A stretch of DNA of 64,000 nucleotides from Haloarcula sp. CBA1127 (GCF_001485575.1 NZ_BCNB01000006.1:930001-994000); one strand, 5' to 3'; counted from the stretch's first letter, positions 53,104 to 63,090 are shown. Translations and numbers: made by a program. Notes: generated from the sequence alone by a model not told the origin.

Positions 53104-54171
53104 ATGGTCGTTATCGGACGCGAGGAGGCGACTGGGGCGACGGCGCGGCTGGGTCACTATCGGGCCCGCGATGGGAGCCGCGGTGCTGCGGTCAACCTCG
53201 ATGTTGACCGGCCACACGTCGGCCTCGTCGTCGGCAAACGCGGATCGGGGAAGACCTACACGCTCGGCGTTCTCGCCGAAGGATTGTTGGCTGCCGAAGG
53301 GGTCGCGCCGGTCGTCGTCGACCCGATGGGGGCGTTCACGCCGCTGGATACTGCGGACGTGTCTGCAACGGTGGTCGACCCCAGCGTTCGCGCGGGCGCG
53401 CTTGACCCACGCCAGTGGTGTACGGTGCTCGGCCTCGACCCGGAACGGGGCGCGGGAGCGCTCGTGTGGCGAGCAGCGAGCGAGCGTGTGACTCTCGACG
53501 GGATGCGCTCGTGGGTGGCCGATGCGGATGCGGTGGCAAGCACCGCCCGCGCGGCGACGAACCATCTCGCACTCGCCGAGTCCTGGGGCGTCTTCGAGCC
53601 TTCGGGTATCGAGACTGAGACGCTGTGCAGCGATTGCCTGACCGTGCTCGACGTGTCGGGGCTCGATTCGCGGCCAGCCGGTGCGGTTCTCGCCGCTGTC
53701 GCGACTGCGCTGTACGACGCTCGGATGACTGACCGGACGGACCGACTGCCGTGGCTGCTGGTCGACGAGGCCCACGCGTTCACCGACGGCGTCGCCCGGC
53801 GTCCGCTCCGCCGTCTCGTCACACGAGGCCGCCAGCCCGGCGTAAGCTGTGTGCTGGCGACACAGCGACCCAGCGCGGTGCCAGCGACAACCGTCTCCCA
53901 GACCGACCTGCTCGTTGCCCACCGACTGACGAGCACGGCGGACATCAACGCCCTACAGGCGGCCCAGCCAACGTATCTCGACGGCGATTTCGCGGCCCGG
54001 CTACCGGAGACAATCGGTGACGCGCTCGTCGTCGACGACAGCACCGAATCTGTTCACCACCTGACGGTCCGCGAGCGGCGGACGCCCCATGGTGGTGAGA
54101 CGCCACGAGCCAGCGCCCTCGAAGCAGACAACGCGAACGAAGGCTCTGCGGGGGATTGTGAACCCCGATGA
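53104..54171 (+). CDS. HerA/FtsK-like ATPase (DUF87 type)
   Basis: A 355-residue ATPase. Walker A is GKRGSGKTYT (about residue 45), Walker B is WLLVDEAHAF, and the following TRGRQPGVSCVLATQRPS is the sensor/Arg region of the HerA-FtsK group. It lacks the N-terminal HAS barrel of HerA, so it is a short form. It should be a hexameric DNA or protein translocase. It is convergent with the fluoride channel genes; a partner nuclease is not adjacent. Confidence 0.85.
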   Translation: MVVIGREEATGATARLGHYRARDGSRGAAVNLDVDRPHVGLVVGKRGSGKTYTLGVLAEGLLAAEGVAPVVVDPMGAFTPLDTADVSATVVDPSVRAGALDPRQWCTVLGLDPERGAGALVWRAASERVTLDGMRSWVADADAVASTARAATNHLALAESWGVFEPSGIETETLCSDCLTVLDVSGLDSRPAGAVLAAVATALYDARMTDRTDRLPWLLVDEAHAFTDGVARRPLRRLVTRGRQPGVSCVLATQRPSAVPATTVSQTDLLVAHRLTSTADINALQAAQPTYLDGDFAARLPETIGDALVVDDSTESVHHLTVRERRTPHGGETPRASALEADNANEGSAGDCEPR

Positions 54172-54182
54172 CGCGGCAGGAA

Positions 54183-54542
54183 TTAGACGATCCGCACGAT
54201 GCCCCAGGCAAGCCCGATTCCGGCCAGCGCACAGGCGAGGTTCCCAACAGCGTTGAGCGCGGCGAGGGCCACGTAGCCGTTCTCCCACAGTCGGACCGTC
54301 TCGACCGAAAACGAGGAAAACGTCGTGAAGGAGCCGCACGCACCGACACCGACAAGTAGTGCCGCGTCACCGGTCACACCAGCGAACGTCAACAGTCCCA
54401 GAGCGAAGCTCCCGATGGCATTCACCGTGAGCGTCCCGAGCGGGAACGTCTCTCGTTGGACTGCACCCGCCAAATAGTGGCGACAGAGCGCGCCGAGCGC
54501 TCCACCGGCCCCGACCAGGTGCGCTGATTCGAGAGCGACCAT
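54183..54542 (-). CDS. crcB: Fluoride channel subunit CrcB (Fluc), first
   Basis: A 119-residue, four-helix protein with the Fluc signature: GALGALCRHYL (the Arg), GTLTVNAIGSFALG (the Asn) and GACGSFTTFSSFSVE. It exports fluoride as part of a dual-topology dimer. Two adjacent, different crcB genes imply a heterodimer. It overlaps the upstream crcB by one base. Confidence 0.92.
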   Translation of the reverse strand: MVALESAHLVGAGGALGALCRHYLAGAVQRETFPLGTLTVNAIGSFALGLLTFAGVTGDAALLVGVGACGSFTTFSSFSVETVRLWENGYVALAALNAVGNLACALAGIGLAWGIVRIV

Positions 54543-54925
54543 CAGCGTTCACCCCCGGCGAACAGACGGACGGTTTCACGGCCGACAAGGACGCCGGCAA
54601 ACCCCAGAGCGTAGCTTCCGACGATGTTCGCGACGGCCCACTCGGGTGTCAGTACGGTCCCCACCGCGAACGTGCTGTAGGTGGTAAATGACGAAATGAA
54701 GCCGGTCGACGCGGCCAGCTTCGTTTCACTGGCCAGCGCACCCACCTGCAGCCCCTCGTACACTAGGACGCCGAGCGCGAAACTGCCGCAGACATTGACC
54801 AGCAGCGTTCCCTGTAATCCCGGCAAAAAGAGGCCGACAAAGTACCGGAGGTTCGAGCCGGCAAAGCCTCCCAGACCCACGAGGACGATAGTTTCGACCG
54901 TTACCAGTGGGTGGGTGTCTGCCAT
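54542..54925 (-). CDS. crcB: Fluoride channel subunit CrcB (Fluc), second
   Basis: A 127-residue partner with GGFAGSNLRYFVG, GTLLVNVCGSFALG and GFISSFTTYSTFAV. Charge bias in its loops differs from the downstream subunit, as expected for opposite topology. It is two bases from the upstream gene at 54928, making a three-gene operon. Confidence 0.92.
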   Translation of the reverse strand: MADTHPLVTVETIVLVGLGGFAGSNLRYFVGLFLPGLQGTLLVNVCGSFALGVLVYEGLQVGALASETKLAASTGFISSFTTYSTFAVGTVLTPEWAVANIVGSYALGFAGVLVGRETVRLFAGGER

Positions 54926-54927
54926 CC

Positions 54928-55275
54928 TTACTCCCCGAGTATCTCCGCCAGCCGCGCTTCGCCAAGGGTGTCGACGAGTTGTGCGAGTTCGATAACCCGA
55001 TCTTCGCCGAGTGTTTCAACGAGTTCACGGATCTCTGCTGGGTCGAAGGTCCGGGCAACGTAGCCGAGGTTCTCCACCATCCGCGTCGTTCGGTCTAGTG
55101 TCTCTTCGTCGGGACGTAGCGTTAGCGGCCGGTTCGTGAATTTGCCGTTTTCATTGAAGTAACAGAACCGTAACTCGGCGGTGTCGCTGTCGTCCGGGTC
55201 GACGACCTGCAAGACACCGTACCCACTGTCCCACTCGTCTAGTTCGACCTCGAGCAGCGTTTCGTAACGGGTCAT
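54928..55275 (-). CDS. Hypothetical haloarchaeal protein in crcB operon
   Basis: A 115-residue acidic protein: a beta-strand-rich first half (LLEVELDEWDSGYGVLQVVD, then FCYFNENGKFTNRPLTL) and a helical second half with repeated LVETLGEDRV/LVDTLGEARL units. It is the first gene before the fluoride channel pair, so a link to fluoride or halide stress is possible but unproven. ATG 55275 is preferred to the start at 55290. Confidence 0.7.
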   Translation of the reverse strand: MTRYETLLEVELDEWDSGYGVLQVVDPDDSDTAELRFCYFNENGKFTNRPLTLRPDEETLDRTTRMVENLGYVARTFDPAEIRELVETLGEDRVIELAQLVDTLGEARLAEILGE

Positions 55276-55374
55276 ATGATCTGCTTCCAATCACGCCGAC
55301 TTATAAGTTGGCATATGCTGAGAGCCACAATCGGAAAAGATTGATATACACAACAAAACAGCAGTATTGACGAA

Positions 55375-55524
55375 ATGGCTAATCTATACTCGCCAACGGC
55401 TCTAGCTCGGAATAATATTGGTACAGGTGTTATTCCAGAGCCGATTGTCGGTTCGTTCGTTGTCTGCTGTGTAATACCGCTGTTGTCTGACGTATCAGCC
55501 CGTAGTATGGGCGATAATCTGTAG
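55375..55524 (+). CDS. Possible 49-residue small protein
   Basis: The 303-base gap between 55276 and 55578 holds one open frame of 49 codons from ATG 55375. GATATACA at 55343-55350 is at leaderless distance. The product has a weakly hydrophobic middle (GSFVVCCVIPLL). Codon use is not strongly haloarchaeal, so it may not be a gene; the gap otherwise contains only the AT-rich promoter of the sph gene (TTTTTATATCC at about 55548). Confidence 0.3.
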   Translation: MANLYSPTALARNNIGTGVIPEPIVGSFVVCCVIPLLSDVSARSMGDNL

Positions 55525-55578
55525 TTTGGTTTTCGGCAATGAAATTATTTTTATATCCTCTCCGACTACGACAAAGCA

Positions 55579-57540
55579 ATGCCAGAATCAAAGCAAGGAT
55601 CTAGTGTCGCCCATTTCGATGTAACCAACATCGGTGGGATCGACGAGACAACAGTCGATATTCCACCGGGCGTGACGGTGCTGACGGGGAAAAACGCCAC
55701 AAACCGGACGTCGTTTCTGCAGTCTATTATGGCGGCGATGGGGAGTACGCAGGCCACGCTGAAAGGCGACGCCGACGGAGGGAGCGTTGCCCTCACTTAC
55801 GGGGATGAGGTGTACGAACGGACGCTCACGCGAGCGGGGGACGCTGTTCAGTTCGACGGCGACGGATATCTTGACGACCCCGAGGTCGCCGACCTGTTCG
55901 CGTTCCTCCTCGAAACCAACGAGGCGCGCCGGTCAGTGGCTCGCGGCGACGACCTCCGCGAGATCATCATGCGGCCGGTCGACATCGACGCGATCCGTTC
56001 GGAAGTCGAACAGTTGGAAGCGGAGAAAGGCGACATCAACGACGAACTCGCCACGGTCGAGTCCCGCCAACGCGACCTTCCGGATCTCGAACAGCGCCGG
56101 ACCGAACTCCGCGAGCAGATCGAAGAGAAACGCGAGGAACTGGCCGAGCGGGAAGAAGAGATCGACAACAGCAGTCGAGATATCGAGGAGAGCCGTCAGG
56201 AACAGGATGTCCTCGAAGAGAAACTCGACGAACTCCGTTCGACGCGGTCGGACCTCGAATCCGTCCGTCGAGATATCGAGGCACAGGAGGAGAGCATCTC
56301 CTCGCTGAAACGCGAACGGTCCGACCTCGAAGACGAGCTGGACGAACTGCCGGAGACGCCGATGGGCGACCAGCAGCACCTCGAAGACGAGATCGCAAGC
56401 CTGCGCGACCAGCGCCAGCGGCTGAACAGCGAGATCTCCGATCTCCAGAGCCTCATCCAGTACAACGAGGAACGGCTCGAAGAGGAAGACTACGACGTCA
56501 TCCAGTCGCTCGAAGACGCGCCCGAGGGTTCAGACGGCGATGTCACGGAACAACTCCTCGAAGGCGAGGACGAGGAATCCGTCGTGTGCTGGACGTGTGG
56601 CTCGACGGTCGACCGCGAGCAGATCGAAGACACCGTCGACCGCCTGCAGGACCTCCGCCGGCAGAAGGTCGAGGACCTCAACGACATCAAGTCGGAACTC
56701 GACGACCTCAAGACCGACCAGCGCGAGGCCGAAAAGAAGCAGCGCCGTCGCGAGAACGTCGAGCGGAAGATCCGGGAGACCGAAACGGAGATCGAACGCC
56801 GCGAAGAGCAGATCACTTCGCTGAAGGAGCGGCGCGAGGAACTGACTGATGACGTCGAGTCGCTGGAAGACGAGGTCGACAACCTCGAATCCGAGGACTT
56901 CGACGAGATCCTCTCGCTACACCGGGAGGCGAATCAGCTCGAATTCGAGATCGACAGCCTGGAATCCGACCTTGACGACGTGTCGGCCGAAATCGAAGAG
57001 ATTGAGGAACTGGTCAATCGGGCCGACGACCTCCGCGAGGAACGCGACGCGCTGGTTGATGAACTCACCGACAAACGGACGAAAATCGATCAGATCGAGG
57101 CCAACGCCGTCGACGAGTTCAACGAGCACATGGACGCTATCCTCGGTATTCTGGAGTACGAGAACCTCGAACGCATCTGGATCGAGCGCGTCGAGCAGAC
57201 CGTCCGCGAAGGACGCCAGAAGGTCGACCGAACGGTGTTCGAGCTCCACATCGTCCGGACCACCGAGAACGGTGCGGCGTACGAGGACACCATCGAGCAC
57301 CTCAGCGAGAGCGAGCGCGAGGTGACTGGCCTCATCTTCGCCCTTGCGGGCTATCTGGTGCATGACCTCCACGAAAGCGTTCCGTTCATGCTGCTCGACT
57401 CGCTGGAAGCCATCGACTCGGCACGAATCGCCGAGCTCGTCGAGTACTTCGCTGACTACGCCGAGCATCTCGTCGTCGCCCTCCTGCCGGAGGATGCCCA
57501 AGCGCTCGACAACGACTTCAACCGCATCACCTCGATCTAA
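55579..57540 (+). CDS. sph: Archaeal SMC-related ATPase (Sph-like)
   Basis: A 653-residue SMC/Rad50-like protein: an N-terminal ATPase half with TGKNATNRTSFLQSI in the Walker A position, two long coiled coils (about 130-300 and 350-520) around a single CWTCG zinc-hook-like motif at about residue 337, and a C-terminal half with the signature near LSESEREVTGLIF and Walker B PFMLLDSLEAID. It belongs to the haloarchaeal Sph group, one member of which (Sph3) affects cell shape with RdfA. The next gene is an RdfA homologue, so this is likely the same unit. Confidence 0.88.
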   Translation: MPESKQGSSVAHFDVTNIGGIDETTVDIPPGVTVLTGKNATNRTSFLQSIMAAMGSTQATLKGDADGGSVALTYGDEVYERTLTRAGDAVQFDGDGYLDDPEVADLFAFLLETNEARRSVARGDDLREIIMRPVDIDAIRSEVEQLEAEKGDINDELATVESRQRDLPDLEQRRTELREQIEEKREELAEREEEIDNSSRDIEESRQEQDVLEEKLDELRSTRSDLESVRRDIEAQEESISSLKRERSDLEDELDELPETPMGDQQHLEDEIASLRDQRQRLNSEISDLQSLIQYNEERLEEEDYDVIQSLEDAPEGSDGDVTEQLLEGEDEESVVCWTCGSTVDREQIEDTVDRLQDLRRQKVEDLNDIKSELDDLKTDQREAEKKQRRRENVERKIRETETEIERREEQITSLKERREELTDDVESLEDEVDNLESEDFDEILSLHREANQLEFEIDSLESDLDDVSAEIEEIEELVNRADDLREERDALVDELTDKRTKIDQIEANAVDEFNEHMDAILGILEYENLERIWIERVEQTVREGRQKVDRTVFELHIVRTTENGAAYEDTIEHLSESEREVTGLIFALAGYLVHDLHESVPFMLLDSLEAIDSARIAELVEYFADYAEHLVVALLPEDAQALDNDFNRITSI

Positions 57541-57584
57541 CCCCGTAGTCTTTTAATTCCGGTTACCGTACGTAGGAACAACAG

Positions 57585-58202
57585 ATGGCGAATACGACAG
57601 ACGGCCGGCCGTCGAGCAAAGTCGCTCGACTCATCGACGAGTACGAACTTGATGGACTCGGTGCGGAGATGGAGGCTCGCTGGACGGGTGACGGTGAAGA
57701 GCGCATGAGCCTCCGTGACCTCGCGGAGTTTTTCAACAAGCGCCTCCTCGAACGCGAACTGGTCGATGCGGGCCTGAGCGCCCTCGAAAGCGACGTGGAA
57801 TCGACCTACGAGAATCTCACCGGTGACGACATCAGCACCGGGGTTCGGACTGACACGGTCAATCGACTCGAACGCAACGGTGTCGACGTCGATGGTCTCG
57901 AAACCGATTTCATCACGTATCAGGCTATTCGGTCGTATCTGAAGGAGTGGCGCGGCGCGGAGTACCAGGGGCTGTCCGACGATGAGAAGATCGAAAAGGA
58001 TCTGGAAAGCATTCAGCGGCTACTGACCCGAACGCTGTCGGTCACCGACCAGCGCATCGAGAAACTGCGTGACACGGGCCGCATCGACATCGAGGACTTC
58101 GAGGTGTTTCTGGACGCACAGGTGTTGTGTCAGTCCTGTGGCAGCCAGTACGCCGTCGCGGAGTTCTTCGAGCAGGGCGGCTGTGAGTGTCAGCAGGACT
58201 GA
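57585..58202 (+). CDS. rdfA: RdfA-like rod-determining factor
   Basis: A 205-residue protein. SSKVARLIDEYELDGLGAEME with LRDLAEFFNKRLLE at the N-terminus and a C-terminal Cys group (CQSCGSQ and CECQ) match the RdfA family. RdfA is known in Haloferax as needed for rod formation and to act with Sph3. It begins 44 bases after the sph stop in an apparent operon. Role here is inferred from the family. Confidence 0.85.
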   Translation: MANTTDGRPSSKVARLIDEYELDGLGAEMEARWTGDGEERMSLRDLAEFFNKRLLERELVDAGLSALESDVESTYENLTGDDISTGVRTDTVNRLERNGVDVDGLETDFITYQAIRSYLKEWRGAEYQGLSDDEKIEKDLESIQRLLTRTLSVTDQRIEKLRDTGRIDIEDFEVFLDAQVLCQSCGSQYAVAEFFEQGGCECQQD

Positions 58203-58398
58203 GTCGCCACTAAACTCTATCTGACTACATCGAGTACTCGCAACAATCCAAAATATAGAAACAACCGGGAGAAGTTGTGAGACACAACAAACCTAGCAAT
58301 ACAGTGGAAACAGCCCGTCATAGAAATAGAACCGTACTGTCGTCTCCTGAATCCGCCTGCTGGGTCACACAGGGCTGAAGGCGCCGGGGGGCCTCACA

Positions 58399-59508
58399 AT
58401 GGATATGGACCCAGCCGAGCTCCGAGCGTCAATCCCGGCACTCGAACGGTGTACGTACTTCAACACGGGGGCAAGCGGGCCGACACCGCGCCCTGTGGTC
58501 AACGCTGCAACGGCGTTTCTCGAACGCCACGCCTTCGACGCACCCACCGATGAGGGGCCCTATACGGTTGCGTGGGACGCTCTCGCGGCGGCCCGCGAAG
58601 TCGTCGCCAGCCATATCGGGACTGACGCCGCCAACGTCGCCTTGACTCGCAGTACCGCAGACGGGGTCAACATGGTCGCTGGGGCTATCGACTGGCAGCC
58701 CGGCGATGTGGTGGTTCGGACCGACCTCGAACACCCCGCCGGCACGCTCCCCTGGGACCGACTGGCCGACACCCACGATATCGAGGTCCGGGTGCTGGAA
58801 ACAGACGCCGGTCGGCTCGACATGGCTGACGTGAAAGACGCCGTGGCCGACGCCAGACTAGTGGCGCTGAGTTCGCTCTCCTGGACCCACGGGACTAACC
58901 TCCCGGTTTCGGATGTTGTCGATGTGGCCCACGACGCTGGCGCACAGGTACTCGTCGACGCCGTCCAGTCTGTTGGGCAACACCCCGTCGACGTGACCGA
59001 ATGGGGTGCGGATTTCGTGGCCGCGGCGGGCCACAAGTGGCTGCTGGGTGTCTGGGGCGGCGGGTTCCTCTATGCCGACCCGGACGGGTATGACCGACTG
59101 CACCAGACCCGTATTGGCTACCGGAGCGTCGAAAACCCCGGTGCTGACGGATACGAGTACCACGAGGGCGCGCGCCGCTTCGAAGTCGGCACCACCTCAC
59201 CGGTTCCCTATGTCGCGCTCGCGCACGCCATCGAGACGGTCGAGGCTATTGGGTTCGATACAATTCAGCCCCGTGTCGAGCGGCTGACCGACCGGCTCAA
59301 GGACGGCCTCGGTGACCGACTGCTGAGCCCCCGCGACTACGAGTCGGGACTCGTGACGTTCACTGCCGACGACCCCGAGGCGACCGTCGAGCGACTCGCG
59401 GCGGAGGGTGTCATTATCAGGTCGCTTTCCCACCCCGAGGCGCTCCGGGCGTCGGTCCACGCGTTCAACACGGCTGACGATATCGACCGCCTGCTTGACG
59501 CGCTGTAG
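58399..59508 (+). CDS. Class V aminotransferase (cysteine desulphurase-like)
   Basis: A 369-residue PLP enzyme of fold type I. The Schiff-base Lys is in AAGHKWLLG, the Asp/Gln pair in VLVDAVQSVGQH, and the phosphate site in FNTGASGPTPRP. The loop with the catalytic Cys of true desulphurases is not evident, so it may instead be an aminotransferase, lyase or epimerase. ATG 58405 is an equally good start two codons later. A 196-base gap precedes it with no clear feature. Confidence 0.85.
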   Translation: MDMDPAELRASIPALERCTYFNTGASGPTPRPVVNAATAFLERHAFDAPTDEGPYTVAWDALAAAREVVASHIGTDAANVALTRSTADGVNMVAGAIDWQPGDVVVRTDLEHPAGTLPWDRLADTHDIEVRVLETDAGRLDMADVKDAVADARLVALSSLSWTHGTNLPVSDVVDVAHDAGAQVLVDAVQSVGQHPVDVTEWGADFVAAAGHKWLLGVWGGGFLYADPDGYDRLHQTRIGYRSVENPGADGYEYHEGARRFEVGTTSPVPYVALAHAIETVEAIGFDTIQPRVERLTDRLKDGLGDRLLSPRDYESGLVTFTADDPEATVERLAAEGVIIRSLSHPEALRASVHAFNTADDIDRLLDAL

Positions 59509-59581
59509 CGTTCACAGCGTCCCGCTGCGACTGGCGTCACAGGCCCGGACTTTCTTGTCCCGACCGGCCGTTCCGTCTCGT

Positions 59582-60877
59582 ATGGAAATACGCCCCGTCG
59601 TGACGTGCTTCCTGCGCAGCGAGGGCGAGGTGTTGCTGTTGCGCCGGAGCAACGCGGTCGGTTCGTATCAGGGCCAGTGGGGCGGGGTCGCGGGACACGT
59701 CGCCGACGACGCTGGCCGGGACCGGGACCCGGAGACGGCCGCGCGGGCCGAAATCGACGAGGAGACCGGGCTTGCCGACGCGGTGACGCTTGTCCGGCAG
59801 GGCGACTCGTTTCGGATCGCGGACGACGACCGGGGCGTCCGGTGGGTCGTCCATCCGTTCCTGTTCGACTGCGAGGCCCGCACAGTCGCGACGAACGAGG
59901 AGACGACCGAGACTGCGTGGGTCCACCCGCCCGAGATACTGGCTCGTGAGACCGTCCCGCGACTGTGGACCTCCTGGGACCGCGTTCGGCCGCGAGTGGC
60001 GACCGTTCGCGAGGATCGGACCCACGGCTCGGCGTGGCTGTCGCTCCGGGCGTTGGAGGTGCTGCGCGACGAGGCCGCCCTGGCTGACGCCGGACGGCGT
60101 GACAATCTGGAGACGGCCGAGCGGGACGGCGACGACTGGGTGGCGCTTGCCACCCTCGCCGCTGAAATCCGCGAGGTGCGCCCCTCGATGGTCGTCGTCG
60201 CGAACCGCCTCGACCGGGCGATGACCGCCGTCACCGACGAATCGCCAGCGGCTGTCGAGCGAGCCGCGACCGAGACGCTGAACCACGCGGTGACCGCCGA
60301 CCGGGTCGCCGCGGCCGTCGCCGCTGAGCACGTCGGCGACCGCATCGCAACGCTGTCTCGGTCCGGGACAGTCCGTACAGTGGTCGACGCCGCTGCTCCC
60401 GACGTTGTGCTCGTCGCCGAGTCACGGCCCGGCGGTGAAGGCGTTGGCGTCGCCGAAACGCTTGCCGAGAGCACCGCGGTGACGCTGACCACCGACGCGG
60501 CCTTCGGCCACGAACTGGACGCGTGGAGCGCCGACACGCTCGTTGTCGGGGCCGACCGCGTCCTGCCGGACGGTCGCGTTGTCAACAAGGTTGGTACCTG
60601 TTCGGCGGCGCTGTCGGCGGCCGCCGCGGACGTGGACTGCTACGCGGTGTGTGCGACGGACAAGATTGCACCACGCGCTGCGTGGGACCGAGAAGAACGC
60701 GACGCCCAGGAGGTGTACGCCGGCGACGCCGACATCGCTGTGTCGAATCCCACCTTCGACATAACGCCGGCGTCGGCAGTGACGGTCGTCACCGAACGTG
60801 GTGTTCTGACGACGGACGAAATCGGTGAGATAGCTGACGCACACCGGGACCGGAGCGAATGGACTGAGCGCCGGTGA
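59582..60877 (+). CDS. NUDIX hydrolase fused to eIF2B-alpha-like domain
   Basis: A 431-residue fusion. Residues 1-130 are a NUDIX domain with GHVAD then ETAARAEIDEETGL as the box. Residues about 170-425 are an eIF2B/ribose-1,5-bisphosphate-isomerase-like domain: VVLVAESRPGGEGVGVAE, TLVVGADRVLPDGRVVNKVGT and the aspartate in GADRV. A sugar- or nucleotide-phosphate metabolic role is more likely than translation. Such fusions occur in haloarchaea. ATG 59582 begins the NUDIX strand. Confidence 0.87.
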   Translation: MEIRPVVTCFLRSEGEVLLLRRSNAVGSYQGQWGGVAGHVADDAGRDRDPETAARAEIDEETGLADAVTLVRQGDSFRIADDDRGVRWVVHPFLFDCEARTVATNEETTETAWVHPPEILARETVPRLWTSWDRVRPRVATVREDRTHGSAWLSLRALEVLRDEAALADAGRRDNLETAERDGDDWVALATLAAEIREVRPSMVVVANRLDRAMTAVTDESPAAVERAATETLNHAVTADRVAAAVAAEHVGDRIATLSRSGTVRTVVDAAAPDVVLVAESRPGGEGVGVAETLAESTAVTLTTDAAFGHELDAWSADTLVVGADRVLPDGRVVNKVGTCSAALSAAAADVDCYAVCATDKIAPRAAWDREERDAQEVYAGDADIAVSNPTFDITPASAVTVVTERGVLTTDEIGEIADAHRDRSEWTERR

Positions 60878-60902
60878 TATCCGAGACCGGCGGGGCGCTC
60901 GC

Positions 60903-61649
60903 TCACTGCTCGTCTAGCACGACCGGGACGCCGGCTTCGGCTACGTCGGCAGCGAACTCGCGGGAGTCGGCTTCGAGGTTGGAGAAGGTGTTGTAGTGGA
61001 CTGGCATCACGAGGTCCGGGTCGATGGTCGCGGCCAGGGCGGCGGCCTCGTGGCGGTCCATCGTCGCCCGCGGGCCGATGGGCGGACACAGTAGCGATAC
61101 CTCAAGGGTCCGGTGGCCCGGCAGCACGTCTGAATCGCCAGGATAGAACGCTCTGGTCCCCTCGACGGCAATCATGAATCCACAGCCGAATCCCTCCGGG
61201 TGGTACGGCGTGCCATCGGGCAGCGTATGTCGGCCGTCCGGCTCGTTGTACGCCGGTGTCGACCAGATCGGGACGTCATCGACCGTGGTCTGTGATTTCA
61301 TTCCGACCTCGACAACGTCGTAGGGGAGCGAGGATAGCGGCGGGAGGTCTCGGTCGCCAACGCGCTCGTCGATACCTTCGTAGGCGACGATGGTCGCGTC
61401 CTCGCTCGCGACGCGCTCGATACCGTCCGGGTCGTAGTGGTGGACGTGGGTCACACAGACAATGTCGCCGTCTTCCGGCCGATAGTCGCTGCTTGGCGGA
61501 TGGCCGATACCGTCCGTGTGGGGCTCCCACTCGCCGGTGAGCACGCCGTACCGGCCCGGGTCGACGTACACCACCGTGTCGTCGCCGGCAAACCGGAGCG
61601 TGGCGTACCCCAGCCAGTCGACGGTCAGCCCGTCGTGTCGAACTGTCAT
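60903..61649 (-). CDS. MBL-fold metal-dependent hydrolase
   Basis: A 248-residue metallo-beta-lactamase-fold protein like the UPF0173/UlaG group. Ligands are in VTHVHHYDPDG, FYPGDSDVLPG and MPVHYNTF. The substrate is unknown. ATG 61649 is chosen over the start at 61664. It is convergent with the NUDIX fusion. Confidence 0.87.
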   Translation of the reverse strand: MTVRHDGLTVDWLGYATLRFAGDDTVVYVDPGRYGVLTGEWEPHTDGIGHPPSSDYRPEDGDIVCVTHVHHYDPDGIERVASEDATIVAYEGIDERVGDRDLPPLSSLPYDVVEVGMKSQTTVDDVPIWSTPAYNEPDGRHTLPDGTPYHPEGFGCGFMIAVEGTRAFYPGDSDVLPGHRTLEVSLLCPPIGPRATMDRHEAAALAATIDPDLVMPVHYNTFSNLEADSREFAADVAEAGVPVVLDEQ

Positions 61650-61746
61650 TAGGTGTCCGTACACGCTACACCCTGAATAAGGCCGCTACTCGCTGGCGTC
61701 GCCCCCGGGCAGAAGCTATACCCGGCCACTGTCCGTTAGGCGTCAT

Positions 61747-62883
61747 GTGCGAAACTTCCACATCACGACGGTCTGGGGGATTCCGATACGGGTCAACGTC
61801 TCGCTGTTGATTTTCCTGCCGGTACTGGCCTGGATTATCGGCAGTGGGGCCCAGATCTCGGTGTATGCGGGCATCGTGAGCGTCCTCTCCGGCGTGGCGC
61901 TCGACCTCACGGTGCTGACCGCGGGCCAGACGCCGTGGCTCATCGGCACCGCCGCGGCAGTGGGCCTGTTCGCCAGTGTCGCCCTCCACGAACTAGGCCA
62001 CGCCTGGGCAGCGATGCGCTACGGGCTCCGGGTGGAGTCAATCACGCTCTGGATTCTCGGCGGCCTCGCCAGCCTCGAAGCCATGCCAAAGGAATGGAAC
62101 CGGGAGCTCGTCATCGCGCTGGCCGGCCCTGCCGTGAGTATTCTGACCGGGCTCGCCTGCTACGCCGCGCTGTTTGCGCTGCCGGCGAGCGCGCAGGTAA
62201 CGCTGTTCGTCGTCGGCTGGCTGGCCGTCACGAACCTCTTTCTCGCCGTGTTCAACATGTTGCCGGCGTTCCCGATGGATGGCGGCCGCGTGCTCCGGGC
62301 GCTGCTCGCTCGAACGCGGCCCTACGCGACGGCGACCCGTATCGCCGCCCGTATCGGGACCGGGTTCGCCGTGCTGTTCGCCGTCGTCGGCGTCCTCTCG
62401 TTCAGCCCGCTGCTGTTGCTGCTCGCGCTGTTTGTCTACGGAGCCGCGTCGAGCGAATCCCGAACGGTTGCCCTGGCTGCCCTGCTGGAAGGACTGACCG
62501 TCGACGACGTGGCCAGCCCGCTCGACGCGACTATCGAGGCCAGCGCCAGTGTCGAGGACCTCGTCGACCGGATGTTCGCTGATCGGCGGACCGAGTTCGC
62601 TGTCACGCGCGGCGGCGACGTGATTGGCGTCGTCACAGTCGGCGATTTCAGGGAACTCTCCAAGGCCGAACGTGAGGCCGACACTGTCGCTGACCTGATG
62701 GACACCGACCTGCCACGCTTTGCCTCGGAAACGGCCGCCTTCGACGCGCTCGTCGAACTCGACACCGCTAGGGCCACCGCCGCCTTCGTCGACAGCCCCG
62801 AGGGGACCCGTGTTGTCTCCCGGGAAGACTTCTCCAGCGCGATGGAGATGCAGCGGCTCGTCAGCTCGCCGGAACCGTTCTAA
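61747..62883 (+). CDS. Site-2 protease (M50) with CBS domains
   Basis: A 378-residue membrane metalloprotease with the zinc motif HELGH at about residue 80 and [14 protein letters not shown] with the third ligand in the later helix. About six membrane helices occupy residues 15-235; the last 130 residues hold two CBS units (TVDDVASPL.. and [10 protein letters not shown]..). It cleaves membrane-held substrates, with nucleotide control possible through CBS. The GTG at 61747 follows GCTATACCC at about 61714-61722. Confidence 0.9.
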   Translation: MRNFHITTVWGIPIRVNVSLLIFLPVLAWIIGSGAQISVYAGIVSVLSGVALDLTVLTAGQTPWLIGTAAAVGLFASVALHELGHAWAAMRYGLRVESITLWILGGLASLEAMPKEWNRELVIALAGPAVSILTGLACYAALFALPASAQVTLFVVGWLAVTNLFLAVFNMLPAFPMDGGRVLRALLARTRPYATATRIAARIGTGFAVLFAVVGVLSFSPLLLLLALFVYGAASSESRTVALAALLEGLTVDDVASPLDATIEASASVEDLVDRMFADRRTEFAVTRGGDVIGVVTVGDFRELSKAEREADTVADLMDTDLPRFASETAAFDALVELDTARATAAFVDSPEGTRVVSREDFSSAMEMQRLVSSPEPF

Positions 62884-63090
62884 CACAGCGTTTACTCGCT
62901 CGAATATGGTCCCTACCAGCTAGAAGGCGCTACCTGAAGCCGGCTGGACGACCTAAGCGAACTAGGACTTTCCGGCGTCGCGGCTTGTCGGTCGGCTGTC
63001 CGTATTCGTTGCGGGGATTGCCACTGAAACAGAGACGCCCGCTCCTGACTGCCGGTACACCCAAGAGGGGGCGACGTACACTACTCGACA

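Noticed and set aside
52582-53922. 446-residue version of the pilin-like protein
   Set aside because: The first 298 residues are antisense to the HerA-like gene and Arg/His-rich; the real start is ATG 53028.
54926-55578. Fluoride riboswitch before the crcB operon
   Set aside because: No recognisable crcB RNA pseudoknot sequence was seen upstream of 55275, and the first gene seems to have almost no leader.
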